A DNA stretch of 64,000 nt, from NCBI GenBank assembly GCA_963770545.1, contig CAVYQF010000011.1, forward strand, positions 1-64,000, read 5' to 3'. The first letter of the stretch is position 1. Every line of letters begins with the position of its first letter. A program made the position numbers and the translations under genes. The notes beneath the pieces were generated by a model that was not told where the DNA came from, did no database searches, and saw only the letters and a list, made by a program, of their open reading frames with translations. Positions 25,309 through 34,032 of the stretch are shown piece by piece. Origin of the DNA: RYN-230 sp963770545 (lineage in GTDB: Bacteria > Actinomycetota > Actinomycetes > Streptosporangiales > Streptosporangiaceae).

Positions 25309-26793
25309 GTGACCAACCTGGCCATCAACCTCTCCGGCGCCGCTGGGCATCACCCGGATCGCCCCGCTGTGCGCCTCAACGACGAGGTCCTGTCCTACGC
25401 CGAACTGGACAGCCAGACGGCCCGGGTGGCTGGCTGGCTGCGCGAGCGGGGGGTCAGGGCCGGCGACCGGGTGGGTCTCATGCTGCCGAACGTCCTCGCG
25501 TTCCCGGTGCTGTACTACGGGATACTGCGGGCCGGTGGCGTGGTGGTGCCGATGAATCCGCTGCTCAAGGCCCGCGAGGTCAAGCACTACCTCGGCGACT
25601 CCGGCGCGAGGCTGGTATTCGCCTGGCCCACGGCCTCCGGCGAGGCCGCGGCCGGCGCGACGGACGCGGAGGCGGTCACCGTCACGGCCGGGTGGCTGGC
25701 AGAGATGGCGGCGTGGCCGTCCTCGCCGGAGGTCGCGGCGCGCGCGGACGACGACACCGCGGTCCTGCTCTACACCTCGGGGACCACCGGCACGCCGAAA
25801 GGCGCGCAGCTCACCCACGCGAACATGCGCGCCAACGCCTCGGTGACGGCCACGAGCCTGCTGGACCTGAGCCCCGACGACGTCATCATGGGCTGCCTGC
25901 CCATGTTCCACGCCTTCGGCCAGACCTGCGGGCTGAACACCGCTGTGCTCGCCGGGGCCTGCATCACCCTGATCCCGCGCTTCGACGCCGCGACGGCGCT
26001 GCAGGTGATCGAACGCGACCGCGTCACCGTCTTCGAAGGCGTCCCGACCATGTACGTGGCCATGCTCAGCGCGGGACCGGGCCTGGCTGACACGTCCACG
26101 CTGCGGGTGTGCGTCTCCGGCGGTGCGGCGCTGCCGGTCGAGGTGCTCAGGGGGTTCGCGCAGGCGTTCGGCGCCCGCATCATCGAGGGCTACGGACTGT
26201 CTGAGACGTCCCCGGTCGCGTCGTTCAACCGGCTCGACGGCTCCCGGCCCGGCTCGATCGGCTACCCCGTCAACGGGGTCAACATGAGGGTGGTCGCCGA
26301 GGACGGCAGCGAGGTGCCCCCGGGGGAGGTGGGCGAGATAGTCATCCGCGGGCACAACGTCATGAAGGGCTACTGGAACCGCCCGGAAGCTACGGCCGAG
26401 GCCATCAAGGATGGCTGGTTCCACACCGGGGATATGGCCAGGAAGGACGAGGATGGCTTCTACTTCATCGTCAACCGCAAGAAGGACCTGATCATCCGGG
26501 GCGGGTTCAACGTGTACCCGCGCGAGATCGAGGAGGTGCTGTATGAGCACCCGGCCGTGCTGGAGGCGGCGGTGATCGGGTTGCCGCACCCGACACACGG
26601 CGAGGAAGTCGGCGCCGCGGTCGCGCTGAAACCCGGCTGCACGGTCACGCCCGACGAGCTGCGTGGCTACGTCAAGGAACGGGTGGCCGCCTATAAATAC
26701 CCGCGCCGCGTCTGGCTGGTCGATGCGCTGCCCAAAGGACCGACCGGCAAGATTCTCAAACGAGAGGTCCGCCCACCCGGAGATGCCCGGTGA
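25309..26793 (+). CDS. long-chain fatty-acid--CoA ligase (AMP-binding)
   Basis: The 494-residue ANL-superfamily enzyme starts at GTG 25309. It has the P-loop YTSGTTGTPKGAQLTH (155-170), the A5 motif GYGLSETSPV, the A7-A8 hinge GWFHTGDMARKDEDGFYFIVNRKKDLIIRG, and the catalytic lysine in KGPTGKILKREV near the C-terminus. It activates an acyl substrate to the adenylate and then the CoA thioester. The size and FHAFGQT segment suit medium- or long-chain fatty acids. Its stop overlaps the next start by 4 bases, forming the first gene of the acyl/PHA operon. Confidence 0.93.
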   Translation: MTNLAINLSGAAGHHPDRPAVRLNDEVLSYAELDSQTARVAGWLRERGVRAGDRVGLMLPNVLAFPVLYYGILRAGGVVVPMNPLLKAREVKHYLGDSGARLVFAWPTASGEAAAGATDAEAVTVTAGWLAEMAAWPSSPEVAARADDDTAVLLYTSGTTGTPKGAQLTHANMRANASVTATSLLDLSPDDVIMGCLPMFHAFGQTCGLNTAVLAGACITLIPRFDAATALQVIERDRVTVFEGVPTMYVAMLSAGPGLADTSTLRVCVSGGAALPVEVLRGFAQAFGARIIEGYGLSETSPVASFNRLDGSRPGSIGYPVNGVNMRVVAEDGSEVPPGEVGEIVIRGHNVMKGYWNRPEATAEAIKDGWFHTGDMARKDEDGFYFIVNRKKDLIIRGGFNVYPREIEEVLYEHPAVLEAAVIGLPHPTHGEEVGAAVALKPGCTVTPDELRGYVKERVAAYKYPRRVWLVDALPKGPTGKILKREVRPPGDAR

Positions 26794-28574
26794 ACGCCGG
26801 GCCGCGAGGCCCCAGCCGGGCCGCGGGCTCGGGGCCGGGGCCAGGCCCGGGCGGGGCGTGGGCGGGCGACGCGGTCGAGGCGGCCGGCCCGCTCGACCTG
26901 CTGCTGACCGACGCCGCGCTCGGCGTCCTGCGCCGGTTCCGGCCGGACAGCTCACTGCTGCGGCTGGGGGCCGGGCTGACCCGCCGCCCGCGGCTGGTCA
27001 CCCAGCAGGCTGCCCGGCTGGGCACCGAACTCGGCCGGATAGCGGCCGGCCGGTCCACGGTCACGGCCGGTCCTCGCGACCGCCGCTTCGCCGACCCGGC
27101 CTGGAAAGATAACCCGTTCCTGCGGCGCACCGTGCAGGCGTACCTGGCGGCGGGGCAGGCCGCCGAGGCTCTGCTGGCCGGGGCCGGGCTGGGCTGGCGC
27201 GACGAGACACGGCTGCAGTTCCTGCTCACCAACCTGATCGCGGCCGCCGCACCGAGCAATAATCCGCTGCTCAGCCCGGTCGGCTGGAAGGCCCTGCTCG
27301 ATACCGGCGGCCAGAACGCCGTCCGGGGGCTGGCTGCGCTGGCCCGCGATCTGGCCAGCCCGCCACGCGTGCCGTCCATGGTGCCCGCAGGCGCCTTCGA
27401 GGTGGGGAAGGGCCTGGCCGTCACGCCGGGCGGTGTCGTCCACTCGTGCGAGCAATTCGAGCTCATCCAGTATCAGCCCGTCACCGGGACCGTATTCCAG
27501 TACCCGCTGCTGATCGTGCCGCCGATGATCAACAAGTACTACATCACCGACCTCGCGCCCGGCCGCAGCATGGCCGAGTTCCTCACCGCCCAGGGACATC
27601 AGGTTTTCGTTATCTCGTGGCGGAACCCCGACGCGCGGCACGGGGACTGGGATCTGGATACCTACGGGGGCGCGGTGGTGGAGGCGCTGGCCGGGGTGCG
27701 GGCGATCAGCGGCGCGGCCCGGGCGAGCATCTGCGCGCTGTGCTCGGGAGGCATCGTGACCTCCATGGTCGCCGCGCACCTGGGCGTGACGGGCCAGCTT
27801 GGCCAGCTGGCCAGCCTGTGCCTGGGGGTAACCGTGCTTGACCAGGCCCAGGCGGGCACCGCGGCCGCGCTGATCGACGAGGCGACCGCGACCGCGGCGA
27901 TGGCGGCGTCCGGCACCCGGGGCTACCTGGACGGACGGGCCCTGGCCGAGGTGTTCGCCTGGCTGCGGCCGGACGACCTGATCTGGAATTACTGGGTCAA
28001 CAACTACCTGCAGGGACGCCCGCCGCCCGCGTTCGACATCCTGTACTGGAACGCCGACACCACCCGGCTGCCCGCCGCCCTGCACCACGACTTCATCAGG
28101 CTCGGCCTGGCCAACGCGCTGACGGTGCCCGGCGCGGCGACCATGCTCGGCTCGCCCGTTGACCTGTCCAAGGTCAACGTCGATGCCTACGTGGTCGCGG
28201 GCATCGCCGATCACCTCTGCCCGTGGCAGTCGTGCTACCGGACGACCCAGCTGCTCGGCGGGCCGGTCAAGTTCGTCCTGTCCACCAGCGGGCACATCGC
28301 GGCCCTGGTCAACCCGGCAGACAATCAGAAAGCTTCCTTCCGTAGTGCACCAGCAGACCGGGGGGTACCCCCGAACCAGGGCGCACCCTCGAACCCGGCC
28401 GACCCGCTCCAGTTCCTGGCCACCGCCAGGCAGACACCGGGCAGCTGGTGGCTGGACTATTCGGGCTGGCTGGCCGAGCGGAGCGGCGGGCTGATCCCCA
28501 GTCCGGCCGGGCTGGGCCTGGAAGGTTACCCGGTCCAGTGCCCGGCGCCCGGAACCTATGTCCACGACCGCTGA
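26790..28574 (+). CDS. PHA synthase-like alpha/beta hydrolase (PhaC family)
   Basis: The 594-residue protein has the PhaC core: RFADPAWKDNPFLRRTVQAYL (100-120), LIVPPMINKYYITDL, VISWRNPD, and a catalytic triad that lines up in number with class I synthases. The lipase-like box is SICALCSGGIV (C318), with D474 in VAGIADHLCPW and H502 in STSGHIAALVNP. GTG start, overlapping the acyl-CoA ligase by 4 bases. It would polymerise hydroxyacyl-CoA or act as a related acyltransferase. Oddities are a Gly/Pro-rich first 25 residues and an inserted loop near 515-540. No PhaA, PhaB or phasin gene is nearby. Confidence 0.85.
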   Translation: MNAGPRGPSRAAGSGPGPGPGGAWAGDAVEAAGPLDLLLTDAALGVLRRFRPDSSLLRLGAGLTRRPRLVTQQAARLGTELGRIAAGRSTVTAGPRDRRFADPAWKDNPFLRRTVQAYLAAGQAAEALLAGAGLGWRDETRLQFLLTNLIAAAAPSNNPLLSPVGWKALLDTGGQNAVRGLAALARDLASPPRVPSMVPAGAFEVGKGLAVTPGGVVHSCEQFELIQYQPVTGTVFQYPLLIVPPMINKYYITDLAPGRSMAEFLTAQGHQVFVISWRNPDARHGDWDLDTYGGAVVEALAGVRAISGAARASICALCSGGIVTSMVAAHLGVTGQLGQLASLCLGVTVLDQAQAGTAAALIDEATATAAMAASGTRGYLDGRALAEVFAWLRPDDLIWNYWVNNYLQGRPPPAFDILYWNADTTRLPAALHHDFIRLGLANALTVPGAATMLGSPVDLSKVNVDAYVVAGIADHLCPWQSCYRTTQLLGGPVKFVLSTSGHIAALVNPADNQKASFRSAPADRGVPPNQGAPSNPADPLQFLATARQTPGSWWLDYSGWLAERSGGLIPSPAGLGLEGYPVQCPAPGTYVHDR

Positions 28575-28658
28575 GGCACGCAGCGTCCAGGTCGGCTGGT
28601 GGACGCCTTCCTCGCCGCGCCCTAGCTGCGCCGCACCCGAGATACGGAGGAGACCGGA

Positions 28659-29849
28659 ATGCCAAGCACCGACCGGGTTGCCGTCACCGACGCCGACTTC
28701 TACCTGCTCGAGCAGTCCCTCGAACCCGCGGGGCGCCAGCTCCTTCGGCAGGTCAGGGAGTTCATGGAAAAGTCGGTCCAGCCCGTCATCAACCACTACT
28801 GGACCCGGGAGGAATTCCCGCACGACCTGGTGGGCGGCCTGCATCAGCTCGGCATCGCGGGGGTGGGTTACTCGGGATACGGCTGCCCGGGCGGTGGCTG
28901 CCTGCTGGACGGCATGATCGCGATGGAACTGGCCCGGGTGGACTCCTCGATCGCGACGTACTACGGCGTGCACAGCGGCCTGGCCATGGGCTCCATCTAC
29001 CTATGCGGGTCTGAAGAGCAGAAACAGCGCTGGCTGCCGCCGATGGCCCGGATGGAGAAGATCGGCGCGTTCGGGCTCACCGAACCCGACGTCGGATCGG
29101 GCGCCGCGGGCGGGCTGACCACCACGGCCCGGCGCGACGGCGATGACTGGGTGCTGGACGGGCAGAAAAAGTGGATCGGCAACGCCACGTTCGCGGACCT
29201 CACGATCATCTGGGCCCGCTCCCTGGAGGATGGGCAGGTCAAAGGGTTTGTGGTAGAGAAAGGCACGCCAGGGTTCGAGACCTCCAAGATGCACGACAAG
29301 ATCGCGCTGCGGGTGGTCCAGAACGCGCACATCACCCTGGACGGGGTCCGGGTTCCGGAGGTGAACCGGCTGCAGCGGGCGGACTCCTTCCGGGACACCG
29401 CGGCGGTGCTCCGGCTGACCCGGGCCGGGGTGGCCTGGCAGGCCACCGGCTGCGCCCGCGGCGCTTATGAGCACGCGCTGGCCTATGCGCTCCAGCGCCA
29501 GCAGTTCGGCCGGCCGATCGCGGGGTTCCAGCTCGTGCAGGACCTTCTGGTCCGGATGCTGGCCAACATCACGTCCTCGGCCTGCCTGTGTGCCCGGCTG
29601 TCGGCGCTGCAGCAGGAGGGGCTGGCCGAAGACCATCACTCCGCGCTGGCTAAGGCGTTCTGCACGGTCCGGATGCGGGAGACGGTCGGCTGGGCCCGAG
29701 AATTGCTGGGCGGGAACGGCATCCTGCTCGAGAATCATGTGGGCCGGTTCGTCGCCGATTCGGAGGCGATCTACTCCTACGAGGGCACCCGCGAGATCAA
29801 CACGCTGATCGTCGGCCGCGCGATCACGGGCCTCAGTGCTTTCGTATAA
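28659..29849 (+). CDS. acyl-CoA dehydrogenase, glutaryl-CoA dehydrogenase-like
   Basis: This 396-residue FAD enzyme contains FGLTEPDVGSGAAGGLTTTARR, KWIGNATFADLTIIWAR and the active-site glutamate region IYSYEGTREINTLIVGRAITG, the arrangement of the glutaryl-CoA dehydrogenase branch. It oxidises an acyl-CoA, passing electrons to ETF. It has a GGAG site before ATG 28659 and follows the PhaC-like gene by 84 bases on the same strand, so joint use in acyl-CoA turnover is likely. The stop codon is in the first unit of a 15-bp tandem repeat that continues into the convergent gene. Confidence 0.92.
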   Translation: MPSTDRVAVTDADFYLLEQSLEPAGRQLLRQVREFMEKSVQPVINHYWTREEFPHDLVGGLHQLGIAGVGYSGYGCPGGGCLLDGMIAMELARVDSSIATYYGVHSGLAMGSIYLCGSEEQKQRWLPPMARMEKIGAFGLTEPDVGSGAAGGLTTTARRDGDDWVLDGQKKWIGNATFADLTIIWARSLEDGQVKGFVVEKGTPGFETSKMHDKIALRVVQNAHITLDGVRVPEVNRLQRADSFRDTAAVLRLTRAGVAWQATGCARGAYEHALAYALQRQQFGRPIAGFQLVQDLLVRMLANITSSACLCARLSALQQEGLAEDHHSALAKAFCTVRMRETVGWARELLGGNGILLENHVGRFVADSEAIYSYEGTREINTLIVGRAITGLSAFV

Positions 29850-30528
29850 GGGGCTTTCGTATAAGGGGCTTTCCGGCCACGGCCTTTCCGGTAACGGGGT
29901 TTCCGGTGGCGGGCTTTCCGGTAACGGGCTCTCCGGCAGCGGGCTCCCGTGTGGGGGGCGTTCGTGCGGGGGGCCGCGGCTCGCGGCGGAGCATGCGCAG
30001 TGAGAGCCACGCGGTACCCACGCCGACCGCGACGCCGATGACGGTGTCGGCGAAGCGCAGGATGGGCTGCCGCCAGGCATCGTGCGGGCTCAGCGCGGCC
30101 ACGCCCATGATCACCGCCGCGGTGATCGCGGCCGTGAGCGCGTCGCCGGGCCGCCCGATCAGCGTGACGGCCAGGGCGCTGAGCCCGATGAGCGCGGCCA
30201 TGGCCCAGATGTCGAAGGGCAGGAAGATCAGGTAGATCAGGCAGAGGACGAAGCTGACCGCGGTGGCCGCCATCCGGGTGACCGCGGCCGACATGCTTTG
30301 CCGGTAACTGTCCCGCAGCACGAAAATGGTGGCGATCACCGCCCACAGGCCGCCGACCAGCTCGTCGGTACGAGACAGCAGGTAGACGTGGGCCAGCATG
30401 CGCGTTGCGAGCCAGTAGGTGATCAGGCAGGCGGCGGCCAGGACGCCGCAGTCCACGGCGGCGTCCCGGATTTCACCCCGGCTGAGGTGGCGTCCCCATG
30501 GCATTAGGTCCTCCCGGGCCATCAGCAA
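29833..30528 (-). CDS. FUSC/aromatic-acid-exporter-like membrane protein with repeat tail
   Basis: The 231-residue protein has about six helices (DCGVLAAACLITYWLATRML, LVGGLWAVIATIFVLRDSYRQS, AVSFVLCLIYLIFLPF, WAMAALIGLSALAVTLIG, ALTAAITAAVIMGVAAL, IGVAVGVGTAWLSL) with the RxSxxxAVxR loop seen in FUSC-type proteins. The C-terminal ~45 residues are a five-residue repeat (variants of EPVTG/KPATG, ending RKPLI) encoded by the 15-bp DNA repeat. The stop overlaps the acyl-CoA dehydrogenase end by 17 bases. The tail is probably an acquired, non-conserved extension. The start (Met1, Met3 or Met9) is uncertain. Confidence 0.75.
   Translation of the reverse strand: MLMAREDLMPWGRHLSRGEIRDAAVDCGVLAAACLITYWLATRMLAHVYLLSRTDELVGGLWAVIATIFVLRDSYRQSMSAAVTRMAATAVSFVLCLIYLIFLPFDIWAMAALIGLSALAVTLIGRPGDALTAAITAAVIMGVAALSPHDAWRQPILRFADTVIGVAVGVGTAWLSLRMLRREPRPPARTPPTREPAAGEPVTGKPATGNPVTGKAVAGKPLIRKPLIRKH
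29838..29957. repeat. 15-bp tandem repeat (about eight units) spanning two convergent gene ends
   Basis: Units start every 15 bases from 29838. The first two are identical, and the next six are diverged around GcTtTCCGGtaaCGG. Unit 1 holds the acyl-CoA dehydrogenase stop (29847-29849); the rest encode the five-residue repeat tail of the minus-strand FUSC-like protein. The multiple of three keeps that frame open. Confidence 0.9.
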
Positions 30529-30672
30529 TGGGCATCACCTTATGCCTGGCCGCGCTCAAGTCAATCACCGTCACAGCAGCCCTGAATCGGGCGATGAATG
30601 ACTATGACACGGTATTAATCCGGAACTAAGCGCCGCTCGGCGGGGCCAGGCTGACCGACGGCCTTCGGCGGG

Positions 30673-31569
30673 CTAGGCGCGCCGGGGGAACTGGCCGAAG
30701 TCGGGCGCTCGCTTGGCCTTGAAGGCCTCGCGGCCCTCCCGGGCTTCCTCGGTGCCGTAGAACAACAGGTTCGTATCGTGGGCCAGCTGCTGGATGCCTG
30801 CGTAACCATCCTCCGCCGCGTGGAAGCTGGCTTTCATCAGGCGCAGCGCGAAGGGGGAGAGCGCCAGCATCTCGCGGCACCACTTCACCGTCTCGCGCTC
30901 CAGATCGGCCAGCGGCACAACGGCGTTGACCAGGCCCATCTCGGCGGCGGCGCGGGCGTCGTAGCGGCGGCACAGGAACCAGATCTCCTTGGCTTTCTTC
31001 ATGCCCACCAGCTGGGCGAGCGAGCTGGCGCCGAAACCCCCGTCGAACGAGCCGACCCTGGGGCCGACCTGGCCGAAGATCGCGTTGTCAGCGGCGATCG
31101 TCAGGTCGCAGACCACGTGCAGCACGTGGCCGCCGCCGATGGCCCAGCCCGCCACCATGGCCACGATCGGCTTCGGGCAGCGGCGCATCTGCACGTGCAG
31201 GTCGGTGACGTGAAAGCGCCCGGTGGCGTTCTCGTCCGTCTGGTACCCGCTGTCACCGCGCACCCGCTGGTCACCGCCGGAGCAGAACGCCTTGTCCCCC
31301 TGGCCGGTGAGAATGATGACGCCGACCGACTCGTCCTCGCGGGCCACCGTAAGGGCGGCGGACATCTCGATCAGGGTCTGCGGCCGGAAGGCGTTGTGCA
31401 CCTCGGGCCGGCAGATCGTGATCTTGGCGATGCCGTCGTCGGTGGTCTCGTAGCGGATATCGGCGTAGTCGCCCGACGCGTGCCAGGCGATCCCGGTCCC
31501 CGTGGCCGGGGTGCCCGTGGCCGGGGTGCCCGTGGTGGAGGTATCAGTCGTGTCAGTCATGGGGCTCAT
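30673..31569 (-). CDS. menB: 1,4-dihydroxy-2-naphthoyl-CoA synthase (MenB)
   Basis: This 298-residue crotonase-family enzyme has the MenB-specific segments CSGGDQRVRGDSGYQ, IVAMVAGWAIGGGHVLHVVCDLTIA, VGPRVGSFDGGFGASSLAQLVGMKKAKEIWFLCRRYDA and the C-terminal REGREAFKAKRAPDF. It closes the second ring of menaquinone from O-succinylbenzoyl-CoA. The first ~30 residues are a Thr/Gly/Pro repeat (TGTPATG) encoded by a 15-bp DNA repeat and not part of the enzyme. No other men genes are in the window, so it is separated from the rest of the pathway. Confidence 0.92.
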   Translation of the reverse strand: MSPMTDTTDTSTTGTPATGTPATGTGIAWHASGDYADIRYETTDDGIAKITICRPEVHNAFRPQTLIEMSAALTVAREDESVGVIILTGQGDKAFCSGGDQRVRGDSGYQTDENATGRFHVTDLHVQMRRCPKPIVAMVAGWAIGGGHVLHVVCDLTIAADNAIFGQVGPRVGSFDGGFGASSLAQLVGMKKAKEIWFLCRRYDARAAAEMGLVNAVVPLADLERETVKWCREMLALSPFALRLMKASFHAAEDGYAGIQQLAHDTNLLFYGTEEAREGREAFKAKRAPDFGQFPRRA

Positions 31570-31857
31570 TCTTCACTGCGGCGGCGCCCGGCCGGCGGAC
31601 CGGCCCCGGGCCCAGCGCCATGAAGAGCAGATACCCCGGCAGGCTCGTCTGTTTATCTATTAACAAGAGCCTCTTTTAACCTCACCGCTTTCATCAGGCT
31701 GAATCTTTCCCGCTCATTCACCCGGGAAACTTCTGCCGCATTTGCTCTCCGTATTCCCAGCACGCTGACCTGTCCCACACGGCGTAGCCGACTGTATCCG
31801 GACAGGCAAGAGCGCAGGTATGGTCTGGGGGAAGGGCAAGGAGAAAGGTGACCTTGT

Positions 31858-34032
31858 TTGTACTCTTGGCTGAAGAGGCCCGGGAAATGGCTCGTGGCCC
31901 CGAAAGCGGTACGGAACTGGCGGGTGGCCCGCCGGCTGATCATCCTGGTGGCCATTCCGACGGTACTGGGCTTGGCGCTCGCCGGGCTGCGGGTCACTGA
32001 CACGGCACGCAGCGCGGAGGCCTACCGCCAGGTCGGCCGGCTCGCAGTGCTCGGCCAGCAGGTCACCGGTTTAACGCAGGCTCTGGAGAACGAGCGGGCC
32101 GGCACGGCCGCTTACATCGCTGGCGGCCGCCCGGCCGCGGGTCTTCCGGCCCTGCACCGGCAGTATGCGATCACCAATGACCGGGCGGCCGCGGTACGCC
32201 GGCAGATTCGCCAGCTTGGCTCCGGATACCCGGCCCAGACGCAGGCCAGCGTGGCGTCCGCGCTGGCCAGCATCGCCGCAGTGCCCGGCCTGCGCCAGCG
32301 CACGGAGGGCCAGGCAACTGCCCTGACCGTGATCGACGCCTATTCCGCCGCGACCTCGGGCCTGCTCACCGTCAACGACGGCCTCGCCGACCTGAGCGGC
32401 AACTCCGGACTGCTCAGCAGCGTGCGCGCGCTCGGCGCCCTGTCCCGGATGAAGGATCATGCCTCGCAACAGGAGGCTATCCTCGGCGTGGCGCTGGCCC
32501 AGGGCCATTTCGGACCGGGGGTCTGGATGGCGCTGGCCATCGCCCAGGCCCAGCAGTCCGGTGACGTCGTCGCGTTCCGCAGTGCCGCGACCCCCGAGGA
32601 GACCTGGGCCCTGACCGGCACCCTGGCCGGCTCGGTGCCAAGCCAGGCCCGGGCGCTGGAGCAGCGCGCCCTCGCGGCTGGCCCAGGCGCGCTGGACCTC
32701 GGCGCCCACGCCGGGCAGCAGTGGCAGGCCGGAATGTCCCGCACGGTTGGCTGGATGCGCCATGCCGAGCAGCAACTGACCGGTTCGATCACGTCCTACG
32801 CCCAGGCTCTGCAGCGAGGGGCGGTGCAGTCCGCGATCGTCACGACCGCCGTGGGACTGGCCGCCCTCGCCCTGATCTTCCTGGTCACCCTCATGGTCGC
32901 CCGGTCTATCGTGGGTCCGCTCCGGCGGCTCGAAGCCGCAGCCCTGGATGTTGCCGGGACGGGCCTGCCCGCGGAGGTCGGCGCGCTGGGGGTGGCCGGA
33001 TACGCGAGGCACCGTCTACCCGCGACACCCATGGACGTCCAGTCCACCGATGAGATCGGCCAGGTGGCCCGGGCCTTTGACCGGGTACACCGGGAAGCGG
33101 TACGGCTGGCGGGCGAACAGGCCCGGCTGCGGGCCAGCGTCAGCGCTCTATCCACTAGTTTCCTGCGGCGCAGCCATTCCCTGCTGGAGCGGTTGCTGCG
33201 GCTGATCGACAGTTCGGAACTGACCGAGGATGACCCGGAACGGCTGGCCAGCCTGTTCCAGATGGATCACCTGGCTACCCGGATGCGGCGCAACACCGAC
33301 AGCGCTCTCGCCATCGCTGGCCACGACGCGCCGGATCACCCAACCGAGCCGGTCACCCTGGTGGACGTGCTGCGGGCGGCGGCGTCGGAGGTAGAGCAGT
33401 ACGACCGGGTAGCCCTGGACGTCCAGCAGGGCGTGTCGGTGAGCGGGAGCGCGGCGGCCGGCACCGTGCACCTGCTGGCCGAGTTGCTGGAGAACGCCAC
33501 CACATTTTCGCCCAGGACCACCCAGGTCATCGTGTGCGGGCGCACCGCGCATGATGGCGGCGCGCTCATCAGCATCACCGACGCGGGCACCGGCATCGCC
33601 GAGGAACAGCTCGGCCAGCTCAACTGGCAGCTGGCCCACCCGCGCCTCCCGGACACGACCGTCGGCCAGCGCATGGGCTTCTTCGCGGTCGCGCACCTGG
33701 CGGCGCGGCACGGCATCATGGTGACCCTGAGCACGCCACCGGACGGTGGCACCAGCGCCGAGGTTCACCTGCCTGCCGCGCTGATGTCGCCGGAAGTGAA
33801 GCCCCCCGCCTGGATGGGTCCGGCTGGCGAAGTCCTCCGTCCCGGCACGGGCGGGACAGCCGGCAGTCCGGCCCCGGCCGCCGATCCGCTGTACACAACT
33901 CCGCGGTTCGCCGCCGGACCGGAGCCCGGCCCACGGTCCGCTGCGGACCCCGCCCCGCGGTCCGCCGCTGAGCCCGCCCCGGAGCCGGCCCGGGAGCAGC
34001 AGCCGGAGTTTCTGCCGTCACGGGATCGCTAG
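31858..34032 (+). CDS. conservon-type (CvnA-like) sensor histidine kinase with nitrate/nitrite-sensing-like ectodomain
   Basis: The 724-residue protein has TM1 (LIILVAIPTVLGLALAGL), a ~280-residue helical extracytoplasmic NIT-like domain (RQIRQLGSGYPAQ, ALSRMKDHASQQEAILGVALAQG), TM2 (AIVTTAVGLAALALIFLVTLMVA), HAMP, the segment SFLRRSHSLLERLLRLIDSSE...LFQMDHLATRMRRN, an HATPase domain with LLAELLENATTFSP and ITDAGTGI, and a long Pro-rich tail. This is the CvnA layout, where a classical phospho-His box is replaced. The usual partners (roadblock protein, DUF742 protein, small GTPase) are absent next to it. TTG at 31858 is the apparent start, with an AAGGAG/AAAGG site upstream. Confidence 0.88.
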   Translation: MYSWLKRPGKWLVAPKAVRNWRVARRLIILVAIPTVLGLALAGLRVTDTARSAEAYRQVGRLAVLGQQVTGLTQALENERAGTAAYIAGGRPAAGLPALHRQYAITNDRAAAVRRQIRQLGSGYPAQTQASVASALASIAAVPGLRQRTEGQATALTVIDAYSAATSGLLTVNDGLADLSGNSGLLSSVRALGALSRMKDHASQQEAILGVALAQGHFGPGVWMALAIAQAQQSGDVVAFRSAATPEETWALTGTLAGSVPSQARALEQRALAAGPGALDLGAHAGQQWQAGMSRTVGWMRHAEQQLTGSITSYAQALQRGAVQSAIVTTAVGLAALALIFLVTLMVARSIVGPLRRLEAAALDVAGTGLPAEVGALGVAGYARHRLPATPMDVQSTDEIGQVARAFDRVHREAVRLAGEQARLRASVSALSTSFLRRSHSLLERLLRLIDSSELTEDDPERLASLFQMDHLATRMRRNTDSALAIAGHDAPDHPTEPVTLVDVLRAAASEVEQYDRVALDVQQGVSVSGSAAAGTVHLLAELLENATTFSPRTTQVIVCGRTAHDGGALISITDAGTGIAEEQLGQLNWQLAHPRLPDTTVGQRMGFFAVAHLAARHGIMVTLSTPPDGGTSAEVHLPAALMSPEVKPPAWMGPAGEVLRPGTGGTAGSPAPAADPLYTTPRFAAGPEPGPRSAADPAPRSAAEPAPEPAREQQPEFLPSRDR

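Noticed and set aside
24688..26955. Very long minus-strand reading frame of about 755 residues
   Set aside because: Only the last 158 residues (bcp) have protein character. The rest is antisense to the acyl-CoA ligase and is a high-GC artefact.
31653..32003. Minus-strand frame before the sensor kinase
   Set aside because: It overlaps the kinase start and the promoter region, has no ribosome-binding site and no family features.
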